DNA of 64,000 bases. Origin: CAZRWD01 sp964603785 (GTDB taxonomy: Bacteria; Fermentibacterota; Fermentibacteria; Fermentibacterales; Fermentibacteraceae). The position numbers and the translations under genes are program-made. Shown piece after piece: positions 1-8,129 of this stretch. A model generated the notes under the pieces. It did not search any database. It was not told the origin of the DNA and saw nothing but the letters and a program-made list of their open reading frames with translations. The DNA is taken from positions 186,001-250,000 of the forward strand of contig CAZRWD010000001.1 in assembly GCA_964603785.1 (NCBI GenBank), given 5' to 3'. Position 1 is the stretch's first letter; every line of letters begins with the position of its first letter.

Positions 1-49
1 CCGGAAGGCACAGAACCCGGCTTACAGCCCGACCCTGCCTCCCCTGGAG

Positions 50-1759
50 ATGATGAGCAAGCGCTGGATGGCCAGGAACGGAACGAAGGGACCCGACGCT
101 CCGCCGCCGGATGCCGCCCCGGGGACCGACATACCTCTTCCCCTCAGGCTCCTGCTCTCCAGGAGGGGGCTCGACCCCTCGCTGCACGCGCGGTTCGTCG
201 ATCCCTCGCCGGGGGAGCTCAGCCCCTGGAACGACGTTCCGGGCATGGAGGAGGCGGCGCGGATCCTGACACGCTCGGCCGCCGCCGGGGACCGGATCCT
301 CGTCTGGGGTGACTACGACGCCGACGGCATGACCGCCGCCGCTATCCTCGCCTCCGCCCTCGACACCATCGGGGCATCGAACACCATCTTCATCCCGGAG
401 CGCGCCGGAGACGGGTACGGGCTTGCCGGCCGCGCGGTGGAGATCTGCCGCGAGAGGGGATGCCGCACCCTGGTGACGGTCGACTGCGGGATAGGCTCGG
501 TCGACGAGATCGCAGCCCTGGAGAGCGCCGGCGTGACCACCGTGATCACCGACCACCACGAGCCGGGTCCGGTGCTCCCGGGGGCATCGGCGACGGTCAA
601 CCCGTGCATGCACGACGGCTCGTTCCCATGGGCGTCACTCTCGGGGGCAGGGACGGCATTCTTCCTGGCCAGGGCACTCGAGGACTGCTCGGGAAGGGTG
701 GGGGTCTTCGACAGGGCTCTCGCCCTCGCCGCGATCGGTACCGTCTGCGACGTGGTGCCCCTCTCGGGCGACAACAGGATCATCTCCAGGTGCGGCCTGG
801 ACAGGCTCAGGGCCGGAGCGGTCCCGGGCGTCGGCGAGCTCGCGGGAGTCGCCGGGTTCGACATCTCGAAGGCTGCGGGGTCCGACATCTCCTTCAGGAT
901 CGGCCCCCGCCTCAACTCGTGCGGGAGGATCGCAAGCGCGGAGCCGGCCCTGGGCCTGCTGCTAGCCGGGACCGCGGCGGAAGCCTCGGACCATGCGAGG
1001 GAGATGGAGCACCTGAACGGCGTCAGGCGGCAGCTCGACAGGAAGGTCTTCGAGGAGGCCTCGGCGATGATCGGCCGCGATCCTCTCCGTCCGGCGGTCT
1101 TCCTCGCCTCGAGGGGCTGGCACCCGGGGGTCGTCGGGATAGCGGCCTCGAGGCTCTCTTCCGAGCTGGGCAGGCCGGTGGTCCTCAGCGCCATCGACGG
1201 GAGCGGCTCCGCGAGGGGTTCGGCCAGGGGGGTCCCCGGAATCAACCTGTGCGAGGTCCTTTCCGGGATGAGCGATCTCCTCGAGAGCTTCGGGGGCCAT
1301 GCCGGGGCCGCCGGACTCAGCTTCCGCGAGGCGTCGCTCGGGGATCTGGCGGACAGGTTCTGCGACGCGGTGGCGGCCAGGCTTCCCGGAGGGACGGGAG
1401 GCAGCCCGGTGCTGCTCGACGGGAGGCTCACCGCGGATGATCTCCACGAGGGCCTGGCGGAAGCCATAGGCAGGTTCGAGCCCTTCGGGGAGGGGAACGA
1501 GGAGCCCGTCTGGATCACCGGCGGGGCATCGGTGCTCTCATGGAGCCGGATCGGCGGCGGGAAGCACCTGGACTGCACGCTGGGGATAGGCGGGAAGGCT
1601 CTCAGGGGGATCGGGTTCGGCCTCGGCTCGATCCCGCAGCCCTCCCGCGGACCACTGGACATCGCCTACTGCCTGAGGATGGACGAGTTCCGGGGGAGGC
1701 GCGAGATGCGGCTGCACCTCCGGGATGTCCGACCATCGAGGCCGGGGGCGTCCTCGTGA
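50..1759 (+). CDS. recJ: Single-stranded-DNA-specific exonuclease RecJ
   Basis: Cytoplasmic 5'-3' single-strand DNA exonuclease used in recombinational, mismatch and base-excision repair. The 569-residue length is normal for the family. The DHH-phosphoesterase signature is complete: DYDADG near residue 88 and VITDHHEPG near residue 168, which bind the metal ions, then the DHHA1 signature GGHAGAAG near residue 415, then a C-terminal OB-like region. The N-terminal SKRWMARN resembles the usual start of RecJ proteins, so the ATG at 50 (or the adjacent ATG at 53) is taken as the start. A GGAG lies directly in front of it, which is unusually close. The frame stays open to the window edge, so a longer form cannot be excluded. 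The stop overlaps the next gene by four bases (GTGA). Confidence 0.95.
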   Translation: MMSKRWMARNGTKGPDAPPPDAAPGTDIPLPLRLLLSRRGLDPSLHARFVDPSPGELSPWNDVPGMEEAARILTRSAAAGDRILVWGDYDADGMTAAAILASALDTIGASNTIFIPERAGDGYGLAGRAVEICRERGCRTLVTVDCGIGSVDEIAALESAGVTTVITDHHEPGPVLPGASATVNPCMHDGSFPWASLSGAGTAFFLARALEDCSGRVGVFDRALALAAIGTVCDVVPLSGDNRIISRCGLDRLRAGAVPGVGELAGVAGFDISKAAGSDISFRIGPRLNSCGRIASAEPALGLLLAGTAAEASDHAREMEHLNGVRRQLDRKVFEEASAMIGRDPLRPAVFLASRGWHPGVVGIAASRLSSELGRPVVLSAIDGSGSARGSARGVPGINLCEVLSGMSDLLESFGGHAGAAGLSFREASLGDLADRFCDAVAARLPGGTGGSPVLLDGRLTADDLHEGLAEAIGRFEPFGEGNEEPVWITGGASVLSWSRIGGGKHLDCTLGIGGKALRGIGFGLGSIPQPSRGPLDIAYCLRMDEFRGRREMRLHLRDVRPSRPGASS

Positions 1760-3621
1760 CCCTCGAGGATGTCACTACAGGGGCCTTCGGGAACCGCGAC
1801 CGCCCACTCCTCGAAGGCTTCCAGCCCAGACTCCTCCAGACGGCCATGGCCGCAAGGATCGCCAGGGCCATCGAGTCGGGGGGCTGCTACCTCTTCGAGG
1901 CGGGGACGGGGGTTGGAAAGAGCCTGGCCTACATCGTCCCCGCCGTTCTCTCGGGCAGGAAGTGCATCATCTCCACTGCGACGAAGACCCTCCAGGACCA
2001 GCTCTTCCTCAGGGACATCCCCGAGGTGCTCCGGAACCTCGGCTCGCCCGTCTCGTCGAGCGTCCTCAAGGGCAGGGGGAACTACCTCTGCGCCAGGAAG
2101 CTGGAGGCCGGCCTGGACCTCGGGCTCGACGACAGGATCGGACGCTGGGCCTCCACGACATCCACCGGGGACGTCCAGGAGCTGGACGACGAGCCGGATC
2201 CCCGACTGTGGGCCAGGATCCGCTCCGACGCCATGGACTGCCTCGGCCAGGCCTGTCCGAAGCGCGGGGCCTGCTTCCTGACGAGGGCGAGGGCGGAGGC
2301 GAGGAGGGCCGGTATCGTGATCGTGAACCACCACCTGCTGATGTCCGCCGTCAGGGGTGACGACGTCCTCCCGGAGGCCGGGGTCCTGGTGGCGGACGAG
2401 GGTCACAGGCTGGAGGACGCCGCGGCCGAATGCCTCGGCTACTCGCTCTTCCCGGGCATGATGGTGCCGGTGTTCGACGGGATAGCGTGGAGCTCCGCGG
2501 ATGTCGGGGTCAAGGCCGCCCTCCTGGCCTCCGCGCGGGGCATGCAGGCGGCCATCGAGGAGATCACCGGCACCGAGGGCGGAGTCGATTCGGAGGCGTG
2601 GGATCCCGGCTCCATGGAAGGTCGGATGGAGGATCTCGCCTCGCAGGCCCTCGTCCTGGCGGGCTCCATGTCCGGGGTGGAGGACCTGGCCGCCCCTTCG
2701 GCAGCCTGCCGCTCGATAGCCGAGTCGGCTCGGGCATTCATCGAGGCCGGCGAGAGGGATCTGTGCACCTTCAGGGAGAACGGCGGCGGGAGACCCCGTC
2801 TGAGGGCGGTTCCCCTCGACCCGGGCGCCCTACTGGGGGAGGGGCTCTACCCGCTCTTCGGGACCGTCGTGATCACATCCGCCACCCTGGCGGTCGGGGG
2901 CGACTTCGGGTTCTCCTGCGAAAGGCTCGGGATAACCTCGCCGGAGGGCACCTGCGATTTCGGGAGCCCGTTCGACTACGGCAGCCAGGCGCTCCTCTCC
3001 TGCCCCGAGGGGCTGCCCGATCCCGACGACCACCAGTCGATCGCGGAGGCCGCCTGGAGATGGGGCAGGGATCTGGCCTCGGAGCTGGGGGGCAGGACGA
3101 TGCTCCTGTTCACCAGCTTCAGGAACCTGACCCTGGCGGTCGAGGAGGCGAGGCGCGCCCCCCTTCCCGGGGTCCGGCTCCTCGTCCAGGGCGAGAGCAC
3201 CAGGAGGTGGATCCTGGACTCCTTCAGGGCCGATCCGTGCGGGATCGTGATGGGCACGGCATCCTTCTGGGAGGGGGTCGACCTGCCGGGCGAGATCCTC
3301 CAGGCCCTCGTCATAGACAGGCTCCCCTTCCCGTCGCCCGGACACCCCTACACCCTGGCGAGGATGAAGAGGATCGAGGCTTCCGGAGGGAGCTCCTTCT
3401 TCGAGCTGATGCTCCCCTCCGCGGTGATACGGCTGAGGCAGGGGGTCGGCAGGCTGATCCGCTCCAGGGATGACAGGGGTGTCGTCGTCATCCTCGACAG
3501 GCGTCTCTCCCGCTCCTCCTACGGCAGGCTGATCGTCTCGTCCCTGCCCGCCTTCAGGTACGCCTCCGCCGGGGAGGCTCTCGAGTTCGCCTCCTCCATC
3601 TCGACGGCGCGGGGCCGTTGA
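1756..3621 (+). CDS. dinG: DinG/XPD-family ATP-dependent DNA helicase
   Basis: Superfamily 2 iron-sulphur helicase, 621 residues, expected to unwind DNA 5'-3' or to resolve R-loops and replication obstacles. Walker A is AGTGVGKS at residues 49-56 and the DEAH-type box is DEGH at about 214-217. Four cysteines at roughly residues 112, 162, 167 and 173 match the 4Fe-4S cluster position of DinG/XPD enzymes. The C-terminal half has the helicase motifs GTASFWEGVDLPGE and QGVGRLIRSRDDRG. There is no N-terminal exonuclease domain. The GTG start at 1756 is chosen because it forms a GTGA overlap with the recJ stop and begins just before the conserved FQPRLLQ-type Q motif. It sits with recJ in a likely repair operon. 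Confidence 0.9.
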   Translation: MTLEDVTTGAFGNRDRPLLEGFQPRLLQTAMAARIARAIESGGCYLFEAGTGVGKSLAYIVPAVLSGRKCIISTATKTLQDQLFLRDIPEVLRNLGSPVSSSVLKGRGNYLCARKLEAGLDLGLDDRIGRWASTTSTGDVQELDDEPDPRLWARIRSDAMDCLGQACPKRGACFLTRARAEARRAGIVIVNHHLLMSAVRGDDVLPEAGVLVADEGHRLEDAAAECLGYSLFPGMMVPVFDGIAWSSADVGVKAALLASARGMQAAIEEITGTEGGVDSEAWDPGSMEGRMEDLASQALVLAGSMSGVEDLAAPSAACRSIAESARAFIEAGERDLCTFRENGGGRPRLRAVPLDPGALLGEGLYPLFGTVVITSATLAVGGDFGFSCERLGITSPEGTCDFGSPFDYGSQALLSCPEGLPDPDDHQSIAEAAWRWGRDLASELGGRTMLLFTSFRNLTLAVEEARRAPLPGVRLLVQGESTRRWILDSFRADPCGIVMGTASFWEGVDLPGEILQALVIDRLPFPSPGHPYTLARMKRIEASGGSSFFELMLPSAVIRLRQGVGRLIRSRDDRGVVVILDRRLSRSSYGRLIVSSLPAFRYASAGEALEFASSISTARGR

Positions 3622-4244
3622 CGGCGCCGGCCCGTCCGCTGGTCGCATGGGGGCCGGGAGGACGGGCGGACATGGTGCTGCCCGGCGGCTGCAGGCTCTG
3701 CATCAGGGGCACCGGCGGGCCTGCGGAGGGAGAGACCTGCGGCGTGGTCTTCCTGGACCAGGTCCACGGGGGGCGGATCGTCCTCGAGCCCGCCGGCGGA
3801 GAGGCCGCAGACGGCATGATAGTTAGGAGGGGCTCGGGCTTCCCCGGGCTCAGGCTGGCGGACTGCGCATCCCTCTTCCTGGTCTCGGAGGGCTGGCTGG
3901 GCGCGGCTCATGCCGGATGGAGGGGGCTGGCGGCCGGTGTCGTCTCCCGCCTGGTGTCCTGCTTCCCCGAGCCGCCCCTGGCTGCGGTCTCCGCCCCCTG
4001 CATCTGCAGCAGATGCTATCGCGTGGGGGACGAGGTGCGCGATCTCTTCGCCGGGCGCGGCAGCTCCATCCACCCGGAGGGGGCGCTCGACCTGCAGGCC
4101 GAGCTGGCCGCCCAGGCAGCCGGGGCGGGTCTGGCGGTGGAGGTCATCTCCAGCGGGAGCTGCACGGCATGCGGACCCGGGGAGTTCCACTCCTGGAGGC
4201 GGGACGCATCGGCCGGGCGAAACCTTGCGTGGCTTCGCGGGTAG
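3618..4244 (+). CDS. pgeF: Laccase-domain (YfiH/PgeF) polyphenol oxidase family protein
   Basis: Member of the YfiH/PgeF family, known as a peptidoglycan-editing factor and as a copper- or zinc-dependent purine nucleoside phosphorylase. The family's metal and active-site motifs are present: DQVHGGRI, ADCASLFLV, and GAAHAGWRG near residue 97, followed by a cysteine cluster (CICSRCYRVGDEV) and the terminal SWRRD region. At 208 residues it is shorter than the usual 240-270, trimmed mainly at the N-terminus. The TTG start overlaps the helicase stop (TTGA), which argues for translational coupling. Which of the two reported activities applies here cannot be read from sequence. Confidence 0.85.
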   Translation: MTAPARPLVAWGPGGRADMVLPGGCRLCIRGTGGPAEGETCGVVFLDQVHGGRIVLEPAGGEAADGMIVRRGSGFPGLRLADCASLFLVSEGWLGAAHAGWRGLAAGVVSRLVSCFPEPPLAAVSAPCICSRCYRVGDEVRDLFAGRGSSIHPEGALDLQAELAAQAAGAGLAVEVISSGSCTACGPGEFHSWRRDASAGRNLAWLRG

Positions 4245-4247
4245 TGG

Positions 4248-4276
4248 TTGATGGCGAGGGAACAGGGGGGCATATT
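4248..4276 (+). promoter_or_regulatory. Possible sigma70-type promoter before the TPR gene
   Basis: TTGATG at 4248-4253 and CATATT at 4271-4276 are separated by 17 bases, each matching four of six consensus positions. The site lies in an 80-base intergenic stretch that is AT-richer than its surroundings, upstream of a strong ribosome-binding site. This is pattern matching only. Confidence 0.3.
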
Positions 4277-4312
4277 CGATGTTCATGTTGCGTAGGCTCC
4301 ACAGGTTCTCCC

Positions 4313-4329
4313 GGGAGGAGGATGACTTG
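4313..4329 (+). promoter_or_regulatory. Ribosome-binding site that favours a TTG start
   Basis: GGGAGGAGG at 4313-4321 is five bases from TTG 4327 but fourteen from ATG 4336, so spacing favours the TTG. Confidence 0.5.
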
Positions 4330-5901
4330 ACACGAATGGGCATTCTGGGCCTCTGCCTCTCCATCCTTGCCTGCGGCCAGGCAGTGGCTTCGGAAGGAGC
4401 CGGCACCGGCGAGGTGAGGGTCGGCGTGGTCTCCTTCGGATACAGTGACTCGGACGCCAGGTGGGTCAGCAACAAGCTCTTCGACGAGCTCAAGTCGGAG
4501 TTCGAGGATGCCGCGGGCTATGTCTTCGTGCCCAGGGGCGACCTCGAGGACGCGGTTTGCGATCTCGGGTTCAGCACCTCCGACTTCCAGTACGGGATAC
4601 CGCCCGACATAGCATGCCAGGCGGCGCAGATGGCGGATGCCGACCTCGTGGTCTACGGGTTCGTGTCCAACACGGGCGGCGGGCTCTTCAGCGTCTCGTG
4701 GAACATCGGGATAGTCCAGTCAGGCAACACCGTGACCCCCCCGCCCTCCCAGGTTCAGAAGAACGGCGACATGGTCGCCCAGCTCGCCGCCCAGATGGTG
4801 GCCTCCATCGGCCAGGAGGTCGGGGCAAGGGCGCAGAACTCGCTCGACATGGCCGAGTACCACATGAGCATCGAGAACTGGCCGATGGCGATCTCCTCCC
4901 TGAGACAGGCCCTGGCCGTGGATGCCTCCCTCCTGGAAGCCAGGCTGATGCTGGCCGCGATCTACATGAAGGCCGACGTCGACTCGGTGGATCGTGCGGC
5001 GGAGATCTACGAGGGCGTCCTGCTCGACCATCCGGGCAGCTCCCAGGCTCTCTCGGGCCTGGGGAGCGTCCACATGAGGCGCGACCAGCCCGAGCAGGCC
5101 CGTATCTACTTCGACCAGGCCATCCAGGCCGATCCGGACAACGCCGCCGCCTACGTGGGCCTCGCCTCGGCATACAGCGCCATGGGCATGATCCAGGAGG
5201 CCGTGAACAGCTTCGAGAGCGCCCTGGCCCAGAATCCCCAGAACCTCCAGGCCAGGTACGCACTGGGTCTGCTCTACGCCGAGCTCGGTGACTGGTCGAG
5301 CGCGATCCCGCATCTCGAGACCGTCCTGCAGTCGCACCCCGAGTTCACCAACCTGAGGCTGAAGCTGGTCAGCGCCTATTCCGAGACGGGACGCCACTCC
5401 GAGGCGGCCGACAATGCGCGGATCGTTCTCGAGGAGCAGCCCGACAACACCCAGCTGGCCCTCTTCACGGCCCAGCTCGAGGCCAGGGCCGGCAGGAGCA
5501 CGGACGCCGTGAACAGGCTCGAGGGCATCATCTCGGCCACGGGCGACAGGCAGGCCTACATGATGCTGGCGACGATCTACCGCGACAACGGCCAGTACGG
5601 GTCGATGCAGCAGGTCTTCACCAGGCTGCGCAGCGCCTATCCGAACGACCCCGTCGCCAACTACATGGTAGGGGCGTTCTACTACCAGAGCGGAACGAGG
5701 AAGGCCCAGGTTTCGGAACTGGTCGAGGCCAACATCCCGACGTGGGAGGCGGCCGTCCAGGAACTGAACTCCGCCATCTCCTACCTGAACCAGGTGTCGG
5801 GCTACCGCAGCGGCCAGGCCCAGGAGATGGTGACCGCCGCCCGGAACGCCATAGCACTGTGCGAGGAGAAGATAGACAGGGTCCGGAGATACAGCGAGTA
5901 G
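4327..5901 (+). CDS. Periplasmic TolB-N/CsgG-like and TPR repeat protein
   Basis: Exported protein of 524 residues. A signal peptide (GILGLCLSILACGQAVASEG) is followed by a domain of about 150 residues with the pattern VRVGVVSFGYSDSDA...ADLVVYGFV, reminiscent of the TolB-N/CsgG fold. After that come eight or more tetratricopeptide repeats, visible as repeated A-x-Y-x-x-L-G and P-D-N-A spacings, to the end. The likely role is protein-protein interaction in the periplasm; no substrate can be named. The TTG at 4327 is chosen because GGGAGGAGG at 4313-4321 lies five bases upstream; ATG 4336 is the alternative. It stands alone between a possible promoter and a strong hairpin. Confidence 0.7.
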   Translation: MTRMGILGLCLSILACGQAVASEGAGTGEVRVGVVSFGYSDSDARWVSNKLFDELKSEFEDAAGYVFVPRGDLEDAVCDLGFSTSDFQYGIPPDIACQAAQMADADLVVYGFVSNTGGGLFSVSWNIGIVQSGNTVTPPPSQVQKNGDMVAQLAAQMVASIGQEVGARAQNSLDMAEYHMSIENWPMAISSLRQALAVDASLLEARLMLAAIYMKADVDSVDRAAEIYEGVLLDHPGSSQALSGLGSVHMRRDQPEQARIYFDQAIQADPDNAAAYVGLASAYSAMGMIQEAVNSFESALAQNPQNLQARYALGLLYAELGDWSSAIPHLETVLQSHPEFTNLRLKLVSAYSETGRHSEAADNARIVLEEQPDNTQLALFTAQLEARAGRSTDAVNRLEGIISATGDRQAYMMLATIYRDNGQYGSMQQVFTRLRSAYPNDPVANYMVGAFYYQSGTRKAQVSELVEANIPTWEAAVQELNSAISYLNQVSGYRSGQAQEMVTAARNAIALCEEKIDRVRRYSE

Positions 5902-5926
5902 TCTCCGGCATGCTCCCGGGCGAATG

Positions 5927-5951
5927 CCGCCGCGGCCCCCCGCCGCGGCGG
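5927..5951 (+). terminator. GC-rich hairpin between the TPR gene and obg
   Basis: Ten-base perfect stem (5927-5936 pairing with 5942-5951) and a five-C loop, 25 bases after the stop of the TPR gene. It has no U-tract. It may terminate or attenuate transcription before obg, whose ribosome-binding site (AGGAAGG) begins only a few bases later. Confidence 0.45.
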
Positions 5952-5968
5952 TCCCGCAGGAAGGGCCG

Positions 5969-7030
5969 ATGGAATCCAGATTCGTGGACAGGGTGGAGAT
6001 CAGGGTCTCCGCCGGCAGGGGCGGCGACGGGATGGTCTCCTTCCGCAGGGAGGCCTTCGTGCCCAGGGGCGGGCCCGACGGCGGCGACGGCGGGAGGGGG
6101 GGGAGCGTCATCCTGAGCGTCGACAGGGCCATGTCCACCCTTCTCGACTTCAGGGGGGCGGCCGTCTTCCGTGCGGATCCCGGGAGGCCCGGCGGGTCCT
6201 CGAACCGCACCGGAGCCTGCGGCAGGGATCTCGTCCTCCGAGTCCCGCCCGGCACGATCGTCACCGACCGGGAGACCGGCGAGCGCCTGGGAGACCTGAC
6301 CGAGCCCGGACAGACCCTGGTCGTGGCCGAAGGGGGCAGGCCCGGCAGGGGGAATGCACGGTTCGCCACCTCCACCAGGCAGGCCCCCCGCTTCTCGACT
6401 CCGGGCGGGAAGGGGGTGGAGAGGCTCCTGGTGCTGGATCTGAAGCTGATAGCCGATGCGGGCCTCGTGGGGCTGCCGAACGCCGGCAAGTCCACACTGC
6501 TGGCCGCCATCTCCAGGGCGAGGCCGAGGACGGGGGACTACCCGTTCACGACGCTCCATCCGGGTCTCGGCGTCGTGAAGACCGGGGACGGATCGGACTT
6601 CGTCGTGGCCGACCTGCCCGGGCTCATCGAGGGGGCCTCCGGGGGCGCCGGGCTCGGGCTCCGATTCCTCAGGCACGTCGAGCGCACAGCGGTGATCGTG
6701 TTCGTCCTCTCGCCCGACCTGGAGGTCGATCCGCAGGCCCAGCTCCGGATACTGAGGGCCGAGATCGGCGCATACGGCGGGATCGGTCACGACGGCGAGC
6801 TGATCGTCCTCTCGAAGTCCGACCTGTTGACCCCCGGCGAGGTCTCGGATACACTCTCTGTGATGCCCGAGGGGGCGCTCGCGCTCAGCGCGGCCACGGG
6901 AGAGGGGGTGCGGAGGTTCCTGGATGTCCTGACGCAGGCCGTGGGGCGCCTGAGGGAGAGAGCCTCGAGCACCTCGTCCTCCTCTCCTGCTGGAGAGGCG
7001 TCGGACGGGCCGGACTCAGGGGGCTCCTGA
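5969..7030 (+). CDS. obg: GTPase Obg/CgtA
   Basis: Ribosome-associated GTPase needed for 50S assembly and stress control. The glycine-rich Obg fold is at residues 1-155 (GGPDGGDGGRGG and similar), followed by the G domain: P-loop GLPNAGKST near residue 168, switch II DLPGLIEGA near 215, SKSD as G4 and SAATG as G5. ATG 5969 is chosen over the upstream in-frame start because AGGAAGG lies five bases before it and the protein then begins like other Obg proteins (SRFVDRVEIRVSAGRGGDG). The last 24 residues are a low-complexity Ser/Gly tail (STSSSSPAGEASDGPDSGGS). The same DNA read in the next frame gives a plausible DprA N-terminus, so this tail may be shaped by the overlapping gene. Confidence 0.95.
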   Translation: MESRFVDRVEIRVSAGRGGDGMVSFRREAFVPRGGPDGGDGGRGGSVILSVDRAMSTLLDFRGAAVFRADPGRPGGSSNRTGACGRDLVLRVPPGTIVTDRETGERLGDLTEPGQTLVVAEGGRPGRGNARFATSTRQAPRFSTPGGKGVERLLVLDLKLIADAGLVGLPNAGKSTLLAAISRARPRTGDYPFTTLHPGLGVVKTGDGSDFVVADLPGLIEGASGGAGLGLRFLRHVERTAVIVFVLSPDLEVDPQAQLRILRAEIGAYGGIGHDGELIVLSKSDLLTPGEVSDTLSVMPEGALALSAATGEGVRRFLDVLTQAVGRLRERASSTSSSSPAGEASDGPDSGGS

Positions 7031-7134
7031 CCGGGCGCACCCCCGGCGCCGCCCTCGAAGCCCTCCGCAGGTTCTCGCCGGAGGGCGCCCCCGATCCCTC
7101 GACGGCCCTCGAAGCGTCCGCCAGGCTCGTCGAC

Positions 7135-7989
7135 ATGGGCGCGGGAGCCACCTTCTTCGGCGCGCCGGACTACCCGGCCATCCTCGCCGGAATCCCCGAC
7201 CCTCCCGCCGTGCTGTTCCACAGCGGCGGCCTATCCTCCTTCCTCGCGGAGCCCTCCGTCGCCGTGATCGGCTCCAGGAGAGCCTCGCAGTACGGCCTCG
7301 GGGTCGCCCGGACCCTGTCCTCGGGGCTAGCCGCCGCCGGTGTGGGCGTCGTGAGCGGTCTCGCCAGGGGCATCGATGCCGAGGCCCACAGGAGCTGCCT
7401 GGCGGCCGGGGGCCGGACGCTCGCGGTCCTCGGGAGCGGGCTCGACGTCATCTATCCCCCGGAGCACGCGGGCCTGGCCCGGGACATAGCGGCCGGCGGC
7501 GTGCTGGTGACGGAGCACTGCCCGGGCTCCCCCCCCGATGCCTGGAACTTCCCCCAGAGGAACAGGCTCATAAGCGGTTTCTCTCTCGCGGTCGTCGTGG
7601 TAGAGGCGGGTGACAGGAGCGGCACCATGATCACCGTCGATGCCGCGCTCGACCAGGGGCGGGACGTCTTCGCGGTGCCCGGGGAGATCACGAGGGCGGG
7701 GTCGCGGGGAACCAACAGGCTCCTCCGCGAAGGGGCCATGATGGCGACATGCCCCGGCGACATCCTCGAGGCCCTCGGAATCGCCTCCCGCCCCCCGCGC
7801 ACGCCGTGCGCCGGGCCGGACGGCCCCTCCGGAGCCATCCTCCGCCTCCTCGAGGCCGGTCCGATGCACTTCGACCAGATCGCCCTCGCATCGGGGGCTC
7901 GGGTCCCGGACCTGCAGGCTCTGCTGGTCGCGCTCGAGATGACGGGGTCGGTGGTCCAGAGGCAGGGCGGTTGGTACTCCAGGACATGA
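7135..7989 (+). CDS. dprA: DNA-processing protein DprA (start uncertain, N-terminus extends upstream)
   Basis: Cytoplasmic protein that binds incoming single-stranded DNA in natural transformation and loads RecA. The Rossmann-like DprA core is complete: AVIGSRRASQYG, SGLARGIDAEAH, LGSGLDVIYPPEH, FPQRNRLISG, VVEAGDRSGTMITVDAALDQGR and FAVPGEI, followed by a C-terminal winged helix (FDQIALASGARVPDLQALL). ATG 7135 is the first standard start, but the frame is open far upstream. It encodes DprA-like sequence from about 6961 (LVLLSCWRGVGRAGLRGLL, a helix-hairpin-helix pattern), inside the 3' end of obg. No ATG, GTG or TTG exists in that extension. A CTG at 7027 overlaps the obg stop (CTGA). The true start is therefore unresolved. 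Confidence 0.9.
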   Translation: MGAGATFFGAPDYPAILAGIPDPPAVLFHSGGLSSFLAEPSVAVIGSRRASQYGLGVARTLSSGLAAAGVGVVSGLARGIDAEAHRSCLAAGGRTLAVLGSGLDVIYPPEHAGLARDIAAGGVLVTEHCPGSPPDAWNFPQRNRLISGFSLAVVVVEAGDRSGTMITVDAALDQGRDVFAVPGEITRAGSRGTNRLLREGAMMATCPGDILEALGIASRPPRTPCAGPDGPSGAILRLLEAGPMHFDQIALASGARVPDLQALLVALEMTGSVVQRQGGWYSRT

Positions 7990-8014
7990 GATGGCTTGAG
8001 GGTGTGAAGGAGGA

Positions 8015-8040
8015 TGCACGGGCCGTGCAGAGGCCTGCAC
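8015..8040 (+). terminator. Two mutually exclusive hairpins after dprA
   Basis: TGCACG (8015-8020) pairs with CGTGCA (8024-8029), and GTGCAG (8025-8030) pairs with CTGCAC (8035-8040). The two stems share bases, so only one can form at a time. There is no U-tract. It could act as a terminator for the obg-dprA unit or as a leader element of the following cluster. Confidence 0.3.
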
Positions 8041-8051
8041 CGTATCCGTGA

Positions 8052-8087
8052 CTGACAGGCTTGTTGCTGCCCGATATCGGCTATAAA
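8052..8087 (+). promoter_or_regulatory. Candidate promoter of the giant-prepilin cluster
   Basis: An AT-rich island upstream of the cluster contains CTGACA (8052-8057), 17 bases before TATCGG (8075-8080), and TTGTTG (8061-8066), 15 bases before TATAAA (8082-8087). Either pair could serve; neither is ideal. It is the only clear low-GC spot between dprA and the first pilin-like gene. Confidence 0.35.
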
Positions 8088-8129
8088 TGACTGTTCGATT
8101 CCGGCAAGAATCTTGCTGTTCTTTTTTGC

